From the NCBI GenBank assembly GCA_021498095.1, contig JAIZWK010000001.1, forward strand, positions 740,448 to 804,447: a stretch of 64,000 nt of DNA. Direction: 5' to 3'. The translations under genes were made by a program, and so were the position numbers. This DNA is from Candidatus Harpocratesius repetitus. Lineage in GTDB: Archaea > Asgardarchaeota > Lokiarchaeia > Sigyniarchaeales > Promethearchaeaceae. Below the pieces are notes generated by a model. It was not told the origin of the DNA and did not search any database. It saw only the letters and a list, made by a program, of their open reading frames with translations. How positions within the stretch are numbered: the stretch's first letter is position 1; every line of letters begins with the position of its first letter. Shown here one piece after another: positions 54,952 to 62,392 of this stretch.

Positions 54952-55242
54952 CGCTATTTCACTCAAGCCAATCATACTCCGATTCTCATCCAGCTCAACA
55001 AACGAGATTTGTCCGACGCAATAGGATTATCGGATTTTCAACGTAATCCATCGGTTGTGTTGGATGAAAAATGATTTACGAACGGATTTACAGATGAAAA
55101 CCGACTTCGGCTCGTAAAATGCGCAAATCACACTACTATGAGTTATTTGCAAGCAAATCTTGAACACAGCGAACCAGTAATCATAGAAATTATTCTTCGA
55201 AATAAAAAATCTTTACTCAATTCAAAATTTTCATTAATATAG
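54952..55242 (+). pseudogene. Decayed C-terminal copy of the 365-residue unknown protein
   Basis: RYFTQANHTPILI...DFQRNPSVVLDEK, then a TGA where the intact gene has CGA (Arg), then FTNGFTDENRLRLVKCANH, SYLQANLEHSEPVIIEIILR and NKKSLLNSKFSL before TAG. Compared with 44730-45022 the last 70 residues are about 70% identical. There is no upstream part. It ends 98 bases before the 3' end of tRNA-Leu(CAA), in the same relation as the intact copy to tRNA-Leu(TAA) (87 bases). Confidence 0.75.
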
Positions 55243-55339
55243 GAGAATTCATTTTTTTTATATTTTTTCAACGAAATTTGCGTGAATGCCAAATCCGCAT
55301 AAAATCCAAGCGCTGGAGCAAAAACGGTTAAGGAAATAG

Positions 55340-55502
55340 TGCAGGAGAAGGGATTTGAACCCCTGTATGCCTTTGCAACGGGATATCTCTTAGTGGTTCC
55401 GATTTCAAAGCGAGTTCGTAAACCAGAGCCATGATCTTGAGTCCCGCACCGTTAGTCTATCGCAATTTCTCATTGCTAATTGACCAGCTTGGTTACTCCT
55501 GC
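55340..55502 (-). tRNA. tRNA-Leu (CAA) with insertions in D-loop and anticodon loop
   Basis: Acceptor GCAGGAG/CTCCTGC, discriminator A. D-stem ACC/GGT. Anticodon stem CGGGA/TCCCG with loop CTCAAGA. Class II variable arm TGC-AAAG-GCA. T-arm AGGGG-TTCAAAT-CCCTT. A 28-nt insertion lies in the D-loop after GGTCAA (TTAG...CTAA, with CAAT/ATTG inside). A second insertion of about 50 nt follows the anticodon loop at position 37/38, the canonical archaeal intron position, and its ends contain GCTCT...AGAG-type pairing. Removing both leaves 85 nt. CCA is not encoded. Confidence 0.85.
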
Positions 55503-55587
55503 ATAAGATTAAAAAAGCTTTTGACACATATGAACGGTTCAATCGCGTGAGAGCGAGGTGAAAGTGCTCAAATGTGAGTTGAAAAAT

Positions 55588-55628
55588 GGGCGAGCCCATA
55601 AAAAATTTATGGCACTAAAATAAGGTCA
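55588..55628 (-). promoter_or_regulatory. Upstream sequence shared by the two tRNA-Leu genes (copy at CAA gene)
   Basis: TAGTGCCATAAATTTTTTAT on the reverse strand, with the following CGCCCAT word, about 85-125 bases before the tRNA. Similar to 45344-45384. Part of it overlaps the stop end of the small open frame at 55626-55742. Confidence 0.4.
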
Positions 55629-55742
55629 TGAAAAAGCTGGGATACTGATAAGTGTCAATATGGTTAAGATCGCTAAAATTGCAATTATACCCATGATAAT
55701 CAAAAATCTGGTCCGCTTACTGCCTTGCAGAGAGACAATCAT
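55626..55742 (-). CDS. Possible 38-residue single-pass membrane protein
   Basis: ATG at 55740-55742. MIVSLQGSKRTRFLIIMG leads into one hydrophobic helix (IIAILAILTILTLIS), stop TGA at 55626. Polar-basic N-terminus followed by a helix fits a small tail-type membrane peptide. No ribosome binding site is obvious and the frame could be chance, so it is tentative. Confidence 0.3.
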   Translation of the reverse strand: MIVSLQGSKRTRFLIIMGIIAILAILTILTLISIPAFS

Positions 55743-55826
55743 TATTTTAAAATTTGGTTTTTGGGGTCACGGTGTTTGCATTAAATAAATTGAAATCCAT
55801 ACACAAACATTGAAATAGATGGAGTG

Positions 55827-56404
55827 CTAAAGTAGGAAGTCAAAGCCCCAATCGCTGTATACTTTTGATTCATGAACAATGGTAAAGGCTTCAATTGTAC
55901 TCATTCCCATTTTTATTTTGGGATATCTCGCTTGTAATTTCGCAATTTCGCGTGTCCAGATTCCGTGTAAGTGATAGAATAATCCATAACTGCTGGGCAG
56001 TTGATAAGTGACAATTTCAGCTTTGCAAATGCAATCAGCCCGCTAAGCGACATTTCTGCAAATATGGCGAGAATTTGAATCAATAGCGAGCTGTTTGCGA
56101 TACTATCAAACCAAGCCATCTGTGGGCTATATTGTGAAACGAATACGGTTCGATAGGCGCCCACGATGGTGAAAATGCTACCCATAAGGTGCATCCATCT
56201 TCGATAGGTTAAATCCGAATTGATAGAGGGTGTGGATGTGGTGGATGTGGTGGATGTGGTGGAAGTGATGGAAGTGATGGAAGTGGTAGAGTTTCTACTC
56301 AAATTTCTCTTTAAGATCACCGCATTCACTATTAAGTTAGCAATATTAATGGCAACCATTACCGACCACTACGGCCATGCCCAAGCAGTGTTCCAATCGC
56401 TCAT
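55827..56404 (-). pseudogene. Membrane-protein gene, decayed, coupled to UMP kinase
   Basis: The ATG at 56402-56404 overlaps the UMP kinase stop (ATGA), typical coupling. The first codons MSDWNTAWAWP end in TAG, then WSVMVAINIANLIVNAVILK continues. About three hydrophobic helices follow (MGSIFTIVGAYRTVFVS, NSSLLIQILAIFAEMSLSGLIAFA), and then a frameshift near 55980 carries it into YHLHGIWTREIAKLQARYPKIKMG and VYSDWGFDFLL to TAG at 55827. A Thr/Ser tandem repeat tract is inside. A stop and a frameshift argue for a dead gene. Homologous family not recognised. Confidence 0.5.
56229..56285 (-). repeat. 9-bp tandem repeat tract (Thr/Ser codons)
   Basis: Units of the form GTGGATGTG then GTGGAAGTG/GATGGAAGT repeat about six times. 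On the minus strand they encode repeated Thr-Ser/Thr-Thr-Ser inside the decayed membrane-protein gene. Such tracts slip easily, which may have contributed to its decay. Confidence 0.7.
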
Positions 56405-57126
56405 TTTTTCTTCATATCCTTTACGACGGCCGTTCCAAATGATGCTTCGAAATTCGCTTGAACCAGCAATGTTCGGAGTGCGTTGGGATCATTTCCATTG
56501 ATCAACCGGACTCTAAAACCGCTCCGTTTCAAAATTTGTAAGGAAACGGCGTCGAATATCCGATATTCGCCTGCAGCAGCTTGAGTTTTGCCTCCTGTGC
56601 CGTATATCACCTGTTCTAATTCAGATATTGAAAGAGAATCGAATTTAATTGCATCTGGATGCTTGTTTGGGTCTTTATTATAGATTCCATCCACATCAGT
56701 GAGGATAATTACATCAGTGGCATCTAGAATTTCTGCAATTTGGAATGTGACTGATGTCGTGCTCTGCCCAGGTATGAAACCTCCTGAAACAAGAATTCGC
56801 TGAGACAAAGCCGCTTGAGAAATATCATTGGGGGAAGTTATGACTGTAGGATAGGCGTGTGGTCCGAGAGCGGTAATTAAGAGTAAAGCATTAAGTCGGG
56901 AAGCTTGAATACCGAAAGTGTCACAAAGCGATTCATTTGCATTAAGTTTGCGGGCTGCTTGGATATATTTTCTGGCGATTTTACCTCCTCCGATTATGAT
57001 GGCTGCAATATTTTTTGCTTCTTGTAGTATTTCAACAATTTTGGTTAATTTGGTTAATTGGAGGGAGAGAGAGGAATCAAAAAGAAGAGAACCTCCCATT
57101 TTTAGGACAATTTTCCGTTTGGTCAT
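56401..57126 (-). CDS. pyrH: Archaeal-type UMP kinase
   Basis: 241 residues of the amino-acid-kinase fold. KIVLKMGGSLLFD (phosphate loop) and AAIIIGGGKIARKYIQAARKL are the N-terminal motifs. DTFGIQASRLNALLLITALG, VSGGFIPGQSTTSV, ATDVIILTDVDGIYNKDPNK and the C-terminal VRLINGNDPNALR are the archaeal PyrH signature. Converts UMP to UDP; cytosolic. The stop overlaps the start of the decayed membrane-protein gene; divergent from pantoate kinase, 67 bases apart. Confidence 0.9.
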   Translation of the reverse strand: MTKRKIVLKMGGSLLFDSSLSLQLTKLTKIVEILQEAKNIAAIIIGGGKIARKYIQAARKLNANESLCDTFGIQASRLNALLLITALGPHAYPTVITSPNDISQAALSQRILVSGGFIPGQSTTSVTFQIAEILDATDVIILTDVDGIYNKDPNKHPDAIKFDSLSISELEQVIYGTGGKTQAAAGEYRIFDAVSLQILKRSGFRVRLINGNDPNALRTLLVQANFEASFGTAVVKDMKKK

Positions 57127-57193
57127 GAAGTGTCACGAATTATAGAGAGGAATTCAGTAAAATTCTTTTTGGATTTCGAATAAAAATTAGATA

Positions 57194-58276
57194 ATGGTGG
57201 ATGAAACACAAGCTGGATCCCTCCCCCACCAAGTTAAAATTCAAGTACCCCATCGCATATCTGGATTTTTCCAAATGCAAGATCCCGATAAGTCACATGA
57301 AATTACTTCTCCTTTAGATATTGGTTCACGTGGTGGAGGTCCAGCCTTGACGGCTTATGGTACAACATTAATTATAAACGATAGAAAATATCAAGACCAA
57401 GAAAATCCACATACCGATTACTCCGCCAAAAGACCTAATATTTCTGTGAAAGATGTTCCTTATGCTAGATTACCTCCAGAATCCTCGAATTCACAGAGAG
57501 AAAATTTGCAGTATCGTATTATTATTAATCAACAAGATTGTACATATAATGCAAGTACTTCCATCACAGTATTAGAGCTAATGCAGTCTTTCCTTCCACC
57601 AAATTCACGGATTTCAATTATTCATAATTTTGATCTACCTTTAGGTGCTGGATATGGCTCTAGTGGAGCAGGGGCTTTGGGAATTGCTTTGGGGTTGAAT
57701 GAATTATTCCAACTAGGTTTAACTCCATTAGAAGCGGCGCAGTATGCTCATATTGCCGAGGTTCAGAATCATACCGGCTTAGGAACCGTAGCAGGACAAT
57801 TCACTGGGGGTCTAGCTTTAGTTTTAGAACCTGGTTATCCATTCCGGATGCACGAAATTGAAGTTCCTGAAAATATATCTATCGGCTTGGCTAGTTGGGG
57901 AGCTATTTCGACTAAACATATTCTCACTGATCCAGAATATAAACACTTAATTTTTGAAAAAGGCCAGCAGGCAATGACACAGATGCAGAAGGAATGGAGT
58001 CTGGAAAATTACATGAAAGTATGTCAAGATTTCGTAATAAACACTCATTTACTGGAAAAACTTCATTTATCTGAAATTGCGAAGGTAATTGAAGAACTTA
58101 ATCAAGTAACTCAGTTGGGTGCTAGTTTGAATCAATTGGGGAAATCTGTATTTTGTTTCTGTACAAAAGATGAGCGTGAAATAGTGACATCTATTATGGA
58201 GAAATATCGGCCGTCATTCGGACCGAAATTCGTTCAAGTCGCTAAAGAAGGATATAATTTAATAATTAATAATTGA
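57194..58276 (+). CDS. Pantoate kinase (archaeal GHMP kinase of CoA synthesis)
   Basis: 360 residues. VPHRISGFFQM at the N-terminus, GSRGGGPAL, then the GHMP ATP loop PLGAGYGSSGAGALGIALG (about 152-170). HIAEVQNHTGLGTVAGQFTGGLALVLEPG and ISTKHILTDPE are the COG1829 pattern. It phosphorylates pantoate, the archaeal order of CoA synthesis, feeding the phosphopantothenate synthetase at 59969. The insertion at about 60-115 (acidic, low complexity) is longer than in methanogen enzymes. Confidence 0.9.
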   Translation: MVDETQAGSLPHQVKIQVPHRISGFFQMQDPDKSHEITSPLDIGSRGGGPALTAYGTTLIINDRKYQDQENPHTDYSAKRPNISVKDVPYARLPPESSNSQRENLQYRIIINQQDCTYNASTSITVLELMQSFLPPNSRISIIHNFDLPLGAGYGSSGAGALGIALGLNELFQLGLTPLEAAQYAHIAEVQNHTGLGTVAGQFTGGLALVLEPGYPFRMHEIEVPENISIGLASWGAISTKHILTDPEYKHLIFEKGQQAMTQMQKEWSLENYMKVCQDFVINTHLLEKLHLSEIAKVIEELNQVTQLGASLNQLGKSVFCFCTKDEREIVTSIMEKYRPSFGPKFVQVAKEGYNLIINN

Positions 58277-58280
58277 GTAA

Positions 58281-58366
58281 AAAAGGAAAGGCTATACCTT
58301 AGTAACGCTACAATACCCTCTTTTTAAAAGGAAAGTTTATACCTTAGTAACGCTGCAATACCACCG
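58281..58366 (-). repeat. Tandem duplication of the aRF1 3' end
   Basis: About 36 bases (AAAGGAAAGGCTATACCTTA and on) at 58281-58318 are repeated at 58328-58366 (AAAGGAAAGTTTATACCTTA and on) with three or four differences. The second copy is the coding 3' end of aRF1 (ALLRYKLSF and stop); the first lies just downstream in the convergent spacer and still reads ALLRYSLSF. A local slippage or former C-terminal extension. Confidence 0.7.
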
Positions 58367-59595
58367 AAAGTGGAGATCAACATGGTTCCTTCTTCTGTTT
58401 CAGTAGAAAATATTTTCACATGGGTGCCTTGGACTTCTGCGATTTTTCCGAGGTCTTCAATAATGTCAATTTCATCACTTACTTGAAAAGATGTGGAATT
58501 ACATTTAGGACAGTGTGTTATTCGATATTTCTCTGTAAAGTTGAGAATATCACGTGGATCAATTGTGTGATGCTCGTTGTATCCACATTGTTCGCAAGTA
58601 ATTGTAACTCGACTTTTATTCAAACCTTCTGAAAGAATGAGAACATCTACCGCTCCTGCTTCGAGAGCTTTTCGTACTTCTTTTTCTCCATAAATTGCCA
58701 TATCAGTATCTCTGGATATTTCTTCCATGAATTTGCCGAAAATTTTCCTTTCTTGGACATATCGGAGATTTTGCAGTTTATCCTGAATTTTAATGACCGT
58801 TTCTCGAATTCCTGCTTCACCTGAATAACTTACATCCACGAAATCTAAGATTTTATCTTTCAACCGGTAATCGAGATCTCCTTTTTTGACAAATTTTTCT
58901 TTTGCCATTCCTGCTCCACTAACAAAAATACCTTCTAGATCATCAATTTCGAGAAAAATTTGGTTTGAAATTTCGGAAACCCGTTTGTAAAACGCTTGAG
59001 CACCTTCTTCAATCAAGCGTTCCAACCTACGTTGTGATTGACCACCAGCATTATGTTTACTATGAACTCCAGATGTCAAAGTTTTAGCAATTTCCAAATG
59101 GCTGCCTTTAACCCAACCGATAGCAGCTTCTTTATTTTCAATATTTATAATTCCATATGTCCCCTTTTCTTCAATCATATCATATAATGGATCAAGTAAA
59201 AATTCAGAGGAACAATAATATTTAAAATTCTTAACGGGTTCAGGGGGTTCAATTATATACAGTTCACTTCTTTCCGTTCCTGGTTTATTATCTTCAGGAA
59301 TTTGACCTGAGTACATTAGTAAACCATTAGGAGGAATTTCTTTAATATTTCGTAATTGTCCTATGAGTGCGGTAATACTATCGATTACATTTTTTCGGTT
59401 ACCCTTAGATTTAATATTAGAACTTTCTCCAATTTCTTTTTTAAGATAAGAGATTACATCAAAAACTTTTCGGGTAGGAGGTATCATTAATGAAATTAAA
59501 GCGGTATGAAAACCGGATTTATTTTTTAAGATTTCTAAATTTTTTTTTAATAGATAACGTTTATATTGTGAGTCATCAGATTCAATATTAGACAT
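58324..59595 (-). CDS. prf1: Peptide chain release factor aRF1
   Basis: 423 residues. The NIKS stop-codon recognition motif is within SSNIKSKGNRKNV (about 58). The GGQ peptidyl-tRNA hydrolysis loop is KHNAGGQSQRRLERL (about 178-192). A C-terminal domain with mini-zinc site CEQCGYNEHH...CPKCNS follows, then the conserved GTMLISTFGGIAALLRY end. It terminates translation at all three stop codons and works with the GTPase aIF/aRF3-like partner. Ends convergently with pantoate kinase. Confidence 0.95.
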   Translation of the reverse strand: MSNIESDDSQYKRYLLKKNLEILKNKSGFHTALISLMIPPTRKVFDVISYLKKEIGESSNIKSKGNRKNVIDSITALIGQLRNIKEIPPNGLLMYSGQIPEDNKPGTERSELYIIEPPEPVKNFKYYCSSEFLLDPLYDMIEEKGTYGIINIENKEAAIGWVKGSHLEIAKTLTSGVHSKHNAGGQSQRRLERLIEEGAQAFYKRVSEISNQIFLEIDDLEGIFVSGAGMAKEKFVKKGDLDYRLKDKILDFVDVSYSGEAGIRETVIKIQDKLQNLRYVQERKIFGKFMEEISRDTDMAIYGEKEVRKALEAGAVDVLILSEGLNKSRVTITCEQCGYNEHHTIDPRDILNFTEKYRITHCPKCNSTSFQVSDEIDIIEDLGKIAEVQGTHVKIFSTETEEGTMLISTFGGIAALLRYKLSF

Positions 59596-59968
59596 AAGGC
59601 AAAACCTGGATAATTTTTAATTATTTCGCAAAAATAGCAATTTGGTGCGTTTATGAGTAGTAAGGTTAAGATATAGTTTAATCCTTTATTTATTTATTAA
59701 TGTAATCGTTTTTTTTGTTTTTGTATCTTATTAATTTTTATTTGTTTGAAATATTATTGCAAGATAGTTTATACTTTAGTATTCCTCATTTTCTTTGGTT
59801 TTATCAACCAATAAGACATCATTATATTTTCTTTATAGGTTATCTGCTCATCTTACACTTATTTTCATAAATATGCTATCAAGTTGCATTTACTTTTGCG
59901 GTAACTTAAATGAATAAAAAGTAGCATAAATTATCAATTTTATTATTTATGGTAAATAACATTTAGAT
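59596..59968. other. Divergent intergenic region
   Basis: About 370 AT-rich bases between aRF1 and the phosphopantothenate synthetase. It contains both promoters; TTTATTTATTTATT near 59689-59700 and TTATTATTTATGG near 59940 are T-rich but no distinct BRE/TATA set stands out. No open frame. Confidence 0.4.
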
Positions 59969-60745
59969 ATGAAGAGTCCTAATGGGAATCCAATTATTCC
60001 TGCAGATCACCCCCGGGCTGAGTCTTTACACTATCGCCATCTTTTGGTAGATGCTATGCATAAAAAAATCGTAACCCCTTCTGGATTATGTGCTCATGGT
60101 CGGGGTGAAGCGTTTGATTATCTTATAGGGGAACAAACAATTTCACCCGCTGAAAAGAGTATTCAAGCTGCTGTCGCTACATTAATAAAAGCAAAACATC
60201 CTGTTATAAGTGTTAATGGCAATGTTGCGGCATTGGTGGGAAAAGAATTGGTTGAATTGTCTCAATTATTAAATATACCTTTAGAAATTAACATTTTCTA
60301 CCAAGCCGAAGGTAGAATTGAAGCAATTACAGAACTTTTGCGCGATTTTGGAGCTAAAAATTTGCTTGGAATTGGGGATTTTACCCCAAAACAACTATCT
60401 AAACTTTCATCAAATCGAAGAATTGTGGATCCAAGGGGTATTTATCAAGCTGATGTTGTTGTTGTTCCATTAGAAGATGGAGATCGAACAGAAGCACTTA
60501 TTGCTGCTGGAAAATTCGTTATTGCTATTGATTTGAATCCTCTTAGTCGTACGGCTCAACAAGCTCATATTACTATTGTGGATAACATCATTCGAGTCAT
60601 TCCTAAAATGGTTGAAATTGGAAAAATCCTACAAAATGCAACAGATAAAGAATTAAATCAAATAGCAAGTGAATTTGATCAATCTCAAAATCTTAAGCAA
60701 TCGCTTGAATATATTATTAAGTATTTAAAAACTCAAATTAAATAA
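59969..60745 (+). CDS. 4-phosphopantoate-beta-alanine ligase (phosphopantothenate synthetase)
   Basis: 258 residues. PADHPRAESLHYRHLLVDAM, TPSGLCAHGRGEAFDYLIGE, VISVNGNVAALVG, LEINIFYQAEGR and NLLGIGDFTPKQLSKLSSNRR, then VVVVPLEDGDRTEALIAAGK and AIDLNPLSRTAQQAHITIVDNI are the COG1701 (PPS) motifs. It joins 4-phosphopantoate and beta-alanine with ATP to make 4-phosphopantothenate, the step after pantoate kinase. Separated from that kinase by aRF1 on the other strand. Confidence 0.93.
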   Translation: MKSPNGNPIIPADHPRAESLHYRHLLVDAMHKKIVTPSGLCAHGRGEAFDYLIGEQTISPAEKSIQAAVATLIKAKHPVISVNGNVAALVGKELVELSQLLNIPLEINIFYQAEGRIEAITELLRDFGAKNLLGIGDFTPKQLSKLSSNRRIVDPRGIYQADVVVVPLEDGDRTEALIAAGKFVIAIDLNPLSRTAQQAHITIVDNIIRVIPKMVEIGKILQNATDKELNQIASEFDQSQNLKQSLEYIIKYLKTQIK

Positions 60746-60779
60746 ATCTGACCTTCACCTTACTCGAGTTAATGTAAAA

Positions 60780-61529
60780 ATGAACGGCGATATACATCAA
60801 ATCTATGCAGTTCGTCCTTGCTTTTCTCATGATATCCAGAAAGTTATGGAAATTAATGAAGCAACTTTACCAGAAAATTATCCATTATTTTTTTATGAAC
60901 AGATTTTGGAAAGATATCCTGATTCATTTTTACTTGCTTATTCAAGAGAAAAACCTCAAATGATTTTAGGTTATATAATGTGGAGAATTGAGCGCGGATC
61001 ATCTTCTTTTGGTTTAGATTATGTTAAAAAAGCTCATTTAGTGTCCTTAGCGGTATTACCTAAATTTCGAAGAATGGGAATTGCTTCAAGTCTTTTACAA
61101 AACAGTATGAAAGTAGTTCAAAAATACAAAATTTCAGAATATGTATTAGAAGTTCGAGTTTCTAATACAGGAGCTATTCGATTATATGAAGACGTTCATG
61201 GTTTTGAAAAGATTCGTATCATCAGTCGATATTATCGAGACGGTGAAGATGCTTTTTATATGAGCTATAAATATGATCCTACTTCTCAATATACTCATAA
61301 ATCAATGGGTATGTCTGATGAGGAAATTTTTAGACATTATTTAAGAATTAATCAACCACATTTATGCTTTCGGTGCCCAAATTGTCATCATGTGTTAATT
61401 AAAGGTTTAAATTATTCTTATTCAGGAAGTATTCATCCAAATGACCCTTCTACTTTAACTTGTGCATATTGTAATTCAGAAATTTTAAAATTTTCAATAT
61501 CTCAAGGAAAATATGATATAAAATTATAA
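60780..61529 (+). CDS. RimI/Naa-like N-terminal acetyltransferase with C-terminal zinc module
   Basis: 249 residues. GNAT domain in residues 8-165: EINEATLPENYPLFFYEQIL (the N-acetyltransferase alpha1-alpha2 loop), HLVSLAVLPKFRRMGIASSLLQ (acetyl-CoA motif A) and LEVRVSNTGAIRLYEDVHGFEKIRI (motif B), as in archaeal Ard1/Naa10. The C-terminal 60 residues add CFRCPNCHHV...CAYCNSEI, four cysteines for one zinc, which the standard enzyme lacks. It modifies protein N-termini. Starts 34 bases after PPS, same strand. Confidence 0.85.
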   Translation: MNGDIHQIYAVRPCFSHDIQKVMEINEATLPENYPLFFYEQILERYPDSFLLAYSREKPQMILGYIMWRIERGSSSFGLDYVKKAHLVSLAVLPKFRRMGIASSLLQNSMKVVQKYKISEYVLEVRVSNTGAIRLYEDVHGFEKIRIISRYYRDGEDAFYMSYKYDPTSQYTHKSMGMSDEEIFRHYLRINQPHLCFRCPNCHHVLIKGLNYSYSGSIHPNDPSTLTCAYCNSEILKFSISQGKYDIKL

Positions 61530-62392
61530 AAATACAAATTAATAAAAATTTTGAATGTAATTCAAAAGTTTCAAGATTGCATCTTATTTTGTTAGTTTCA
61601 GAGAGTAGAATAAAGTTGCTGATCTTTTCTAATATATCATCTGTGAAATTACATCTGAATACTTGTAAAAGAATTATTTAATTTAATTTTTAAAAATTTA
61701 AGAATTGACAAGTGTTTCTACTAATTTTCCTTTTTTATTTTGATTTCCTTTTTCAATGATTTTCATTGAATAAATTCGATTGAATTACTTGAGTAAACTA
61801 TACTAAAAATAAATCTAAGTATGATCAAACTCGTATATATAAAAAAGGATCTTTTATAGATTTATCCAATAACAATTATCCAGAATAAATTCTCTTGTAA
61901 TTTAATGAAAAACCTTAAATATAATTACAACGAATTTAAAGTTTCCGAATTTCCGACATTAAGTTTAAATATCGTATACGATTAAAAATTGTGTGAATTA
62001 GTCATTTATTATGATTAAAACACATGAAATTTCTCATGCAATATCGATCAAGTAAGTTGCTTAAAATAAGCCTTAAGCATACTACTTTGAATGATATTAG
62101 AGTGACACTCCCATTCATCATTGGCAGATTAATGCATCAATCTTTGATTGAAATGAATGAATAAAACCAAATCACTCAACATGCTTTTGCATGTGCATTG
62201 GTCCCATGGCAAAATTTTGTTCGTATAATTCAAATTGAGTAAATACGGACAATGTAGTATGATTTCAATAGCTCTTCCCTATTTTAAAATAAATTGTGTA
62301 AACCAAATAACCGTAATTTTATGGAAGATAACGCGTAATGGAGTAAATGAGACATATCGTCTCTGATAAGTAATCAGGGCTTGTTCCTGATT
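61530..62392. other. 23S rRNA leader and upstream region, no protein gene
   Basis: About 860 bases. No 16S rRNA, tRNA or open frame is visible. The AT-rich first half may hold the rRNA promoter. Two perfect hairpins lie just before the 23S: GAGAC-ATATC-GTCTC at 62349-62363 and TAATCAGG-GCTTGTT-CCTGATTA at 62371-62393, probably part of the leader structure used in pre-rRNA processing. Confidence 0.5.
61964..61971 (+). promoter_or_regulatory. Candidate TATA box of the 23S rRNA transcript
   Basis: TTTAAATA, with CCGACATTAAG just upstream as a possible BRE. Transcription would begin about 25 bases downstream, giving a leader of about 400 nt before the 23S. Other AT-rich sites in the region are possible, so this is only a suggestion. 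Confidence 0.3.

Noticed and set aside
55626..55742. Sec61-beta/SecG identity for the 38-residue membrane peptide
   Set aside because: The conserved Pro and Gly of Sec61-beta are lacking, and the protein is shorter; listed only as a possible small protein.
56360..56404. In-frame TAG as pyrrolysine in the gene coupled to UMP kinase
   Set aside because: A later frameshift breaks the same gene, and there is no sign of a pyl system.
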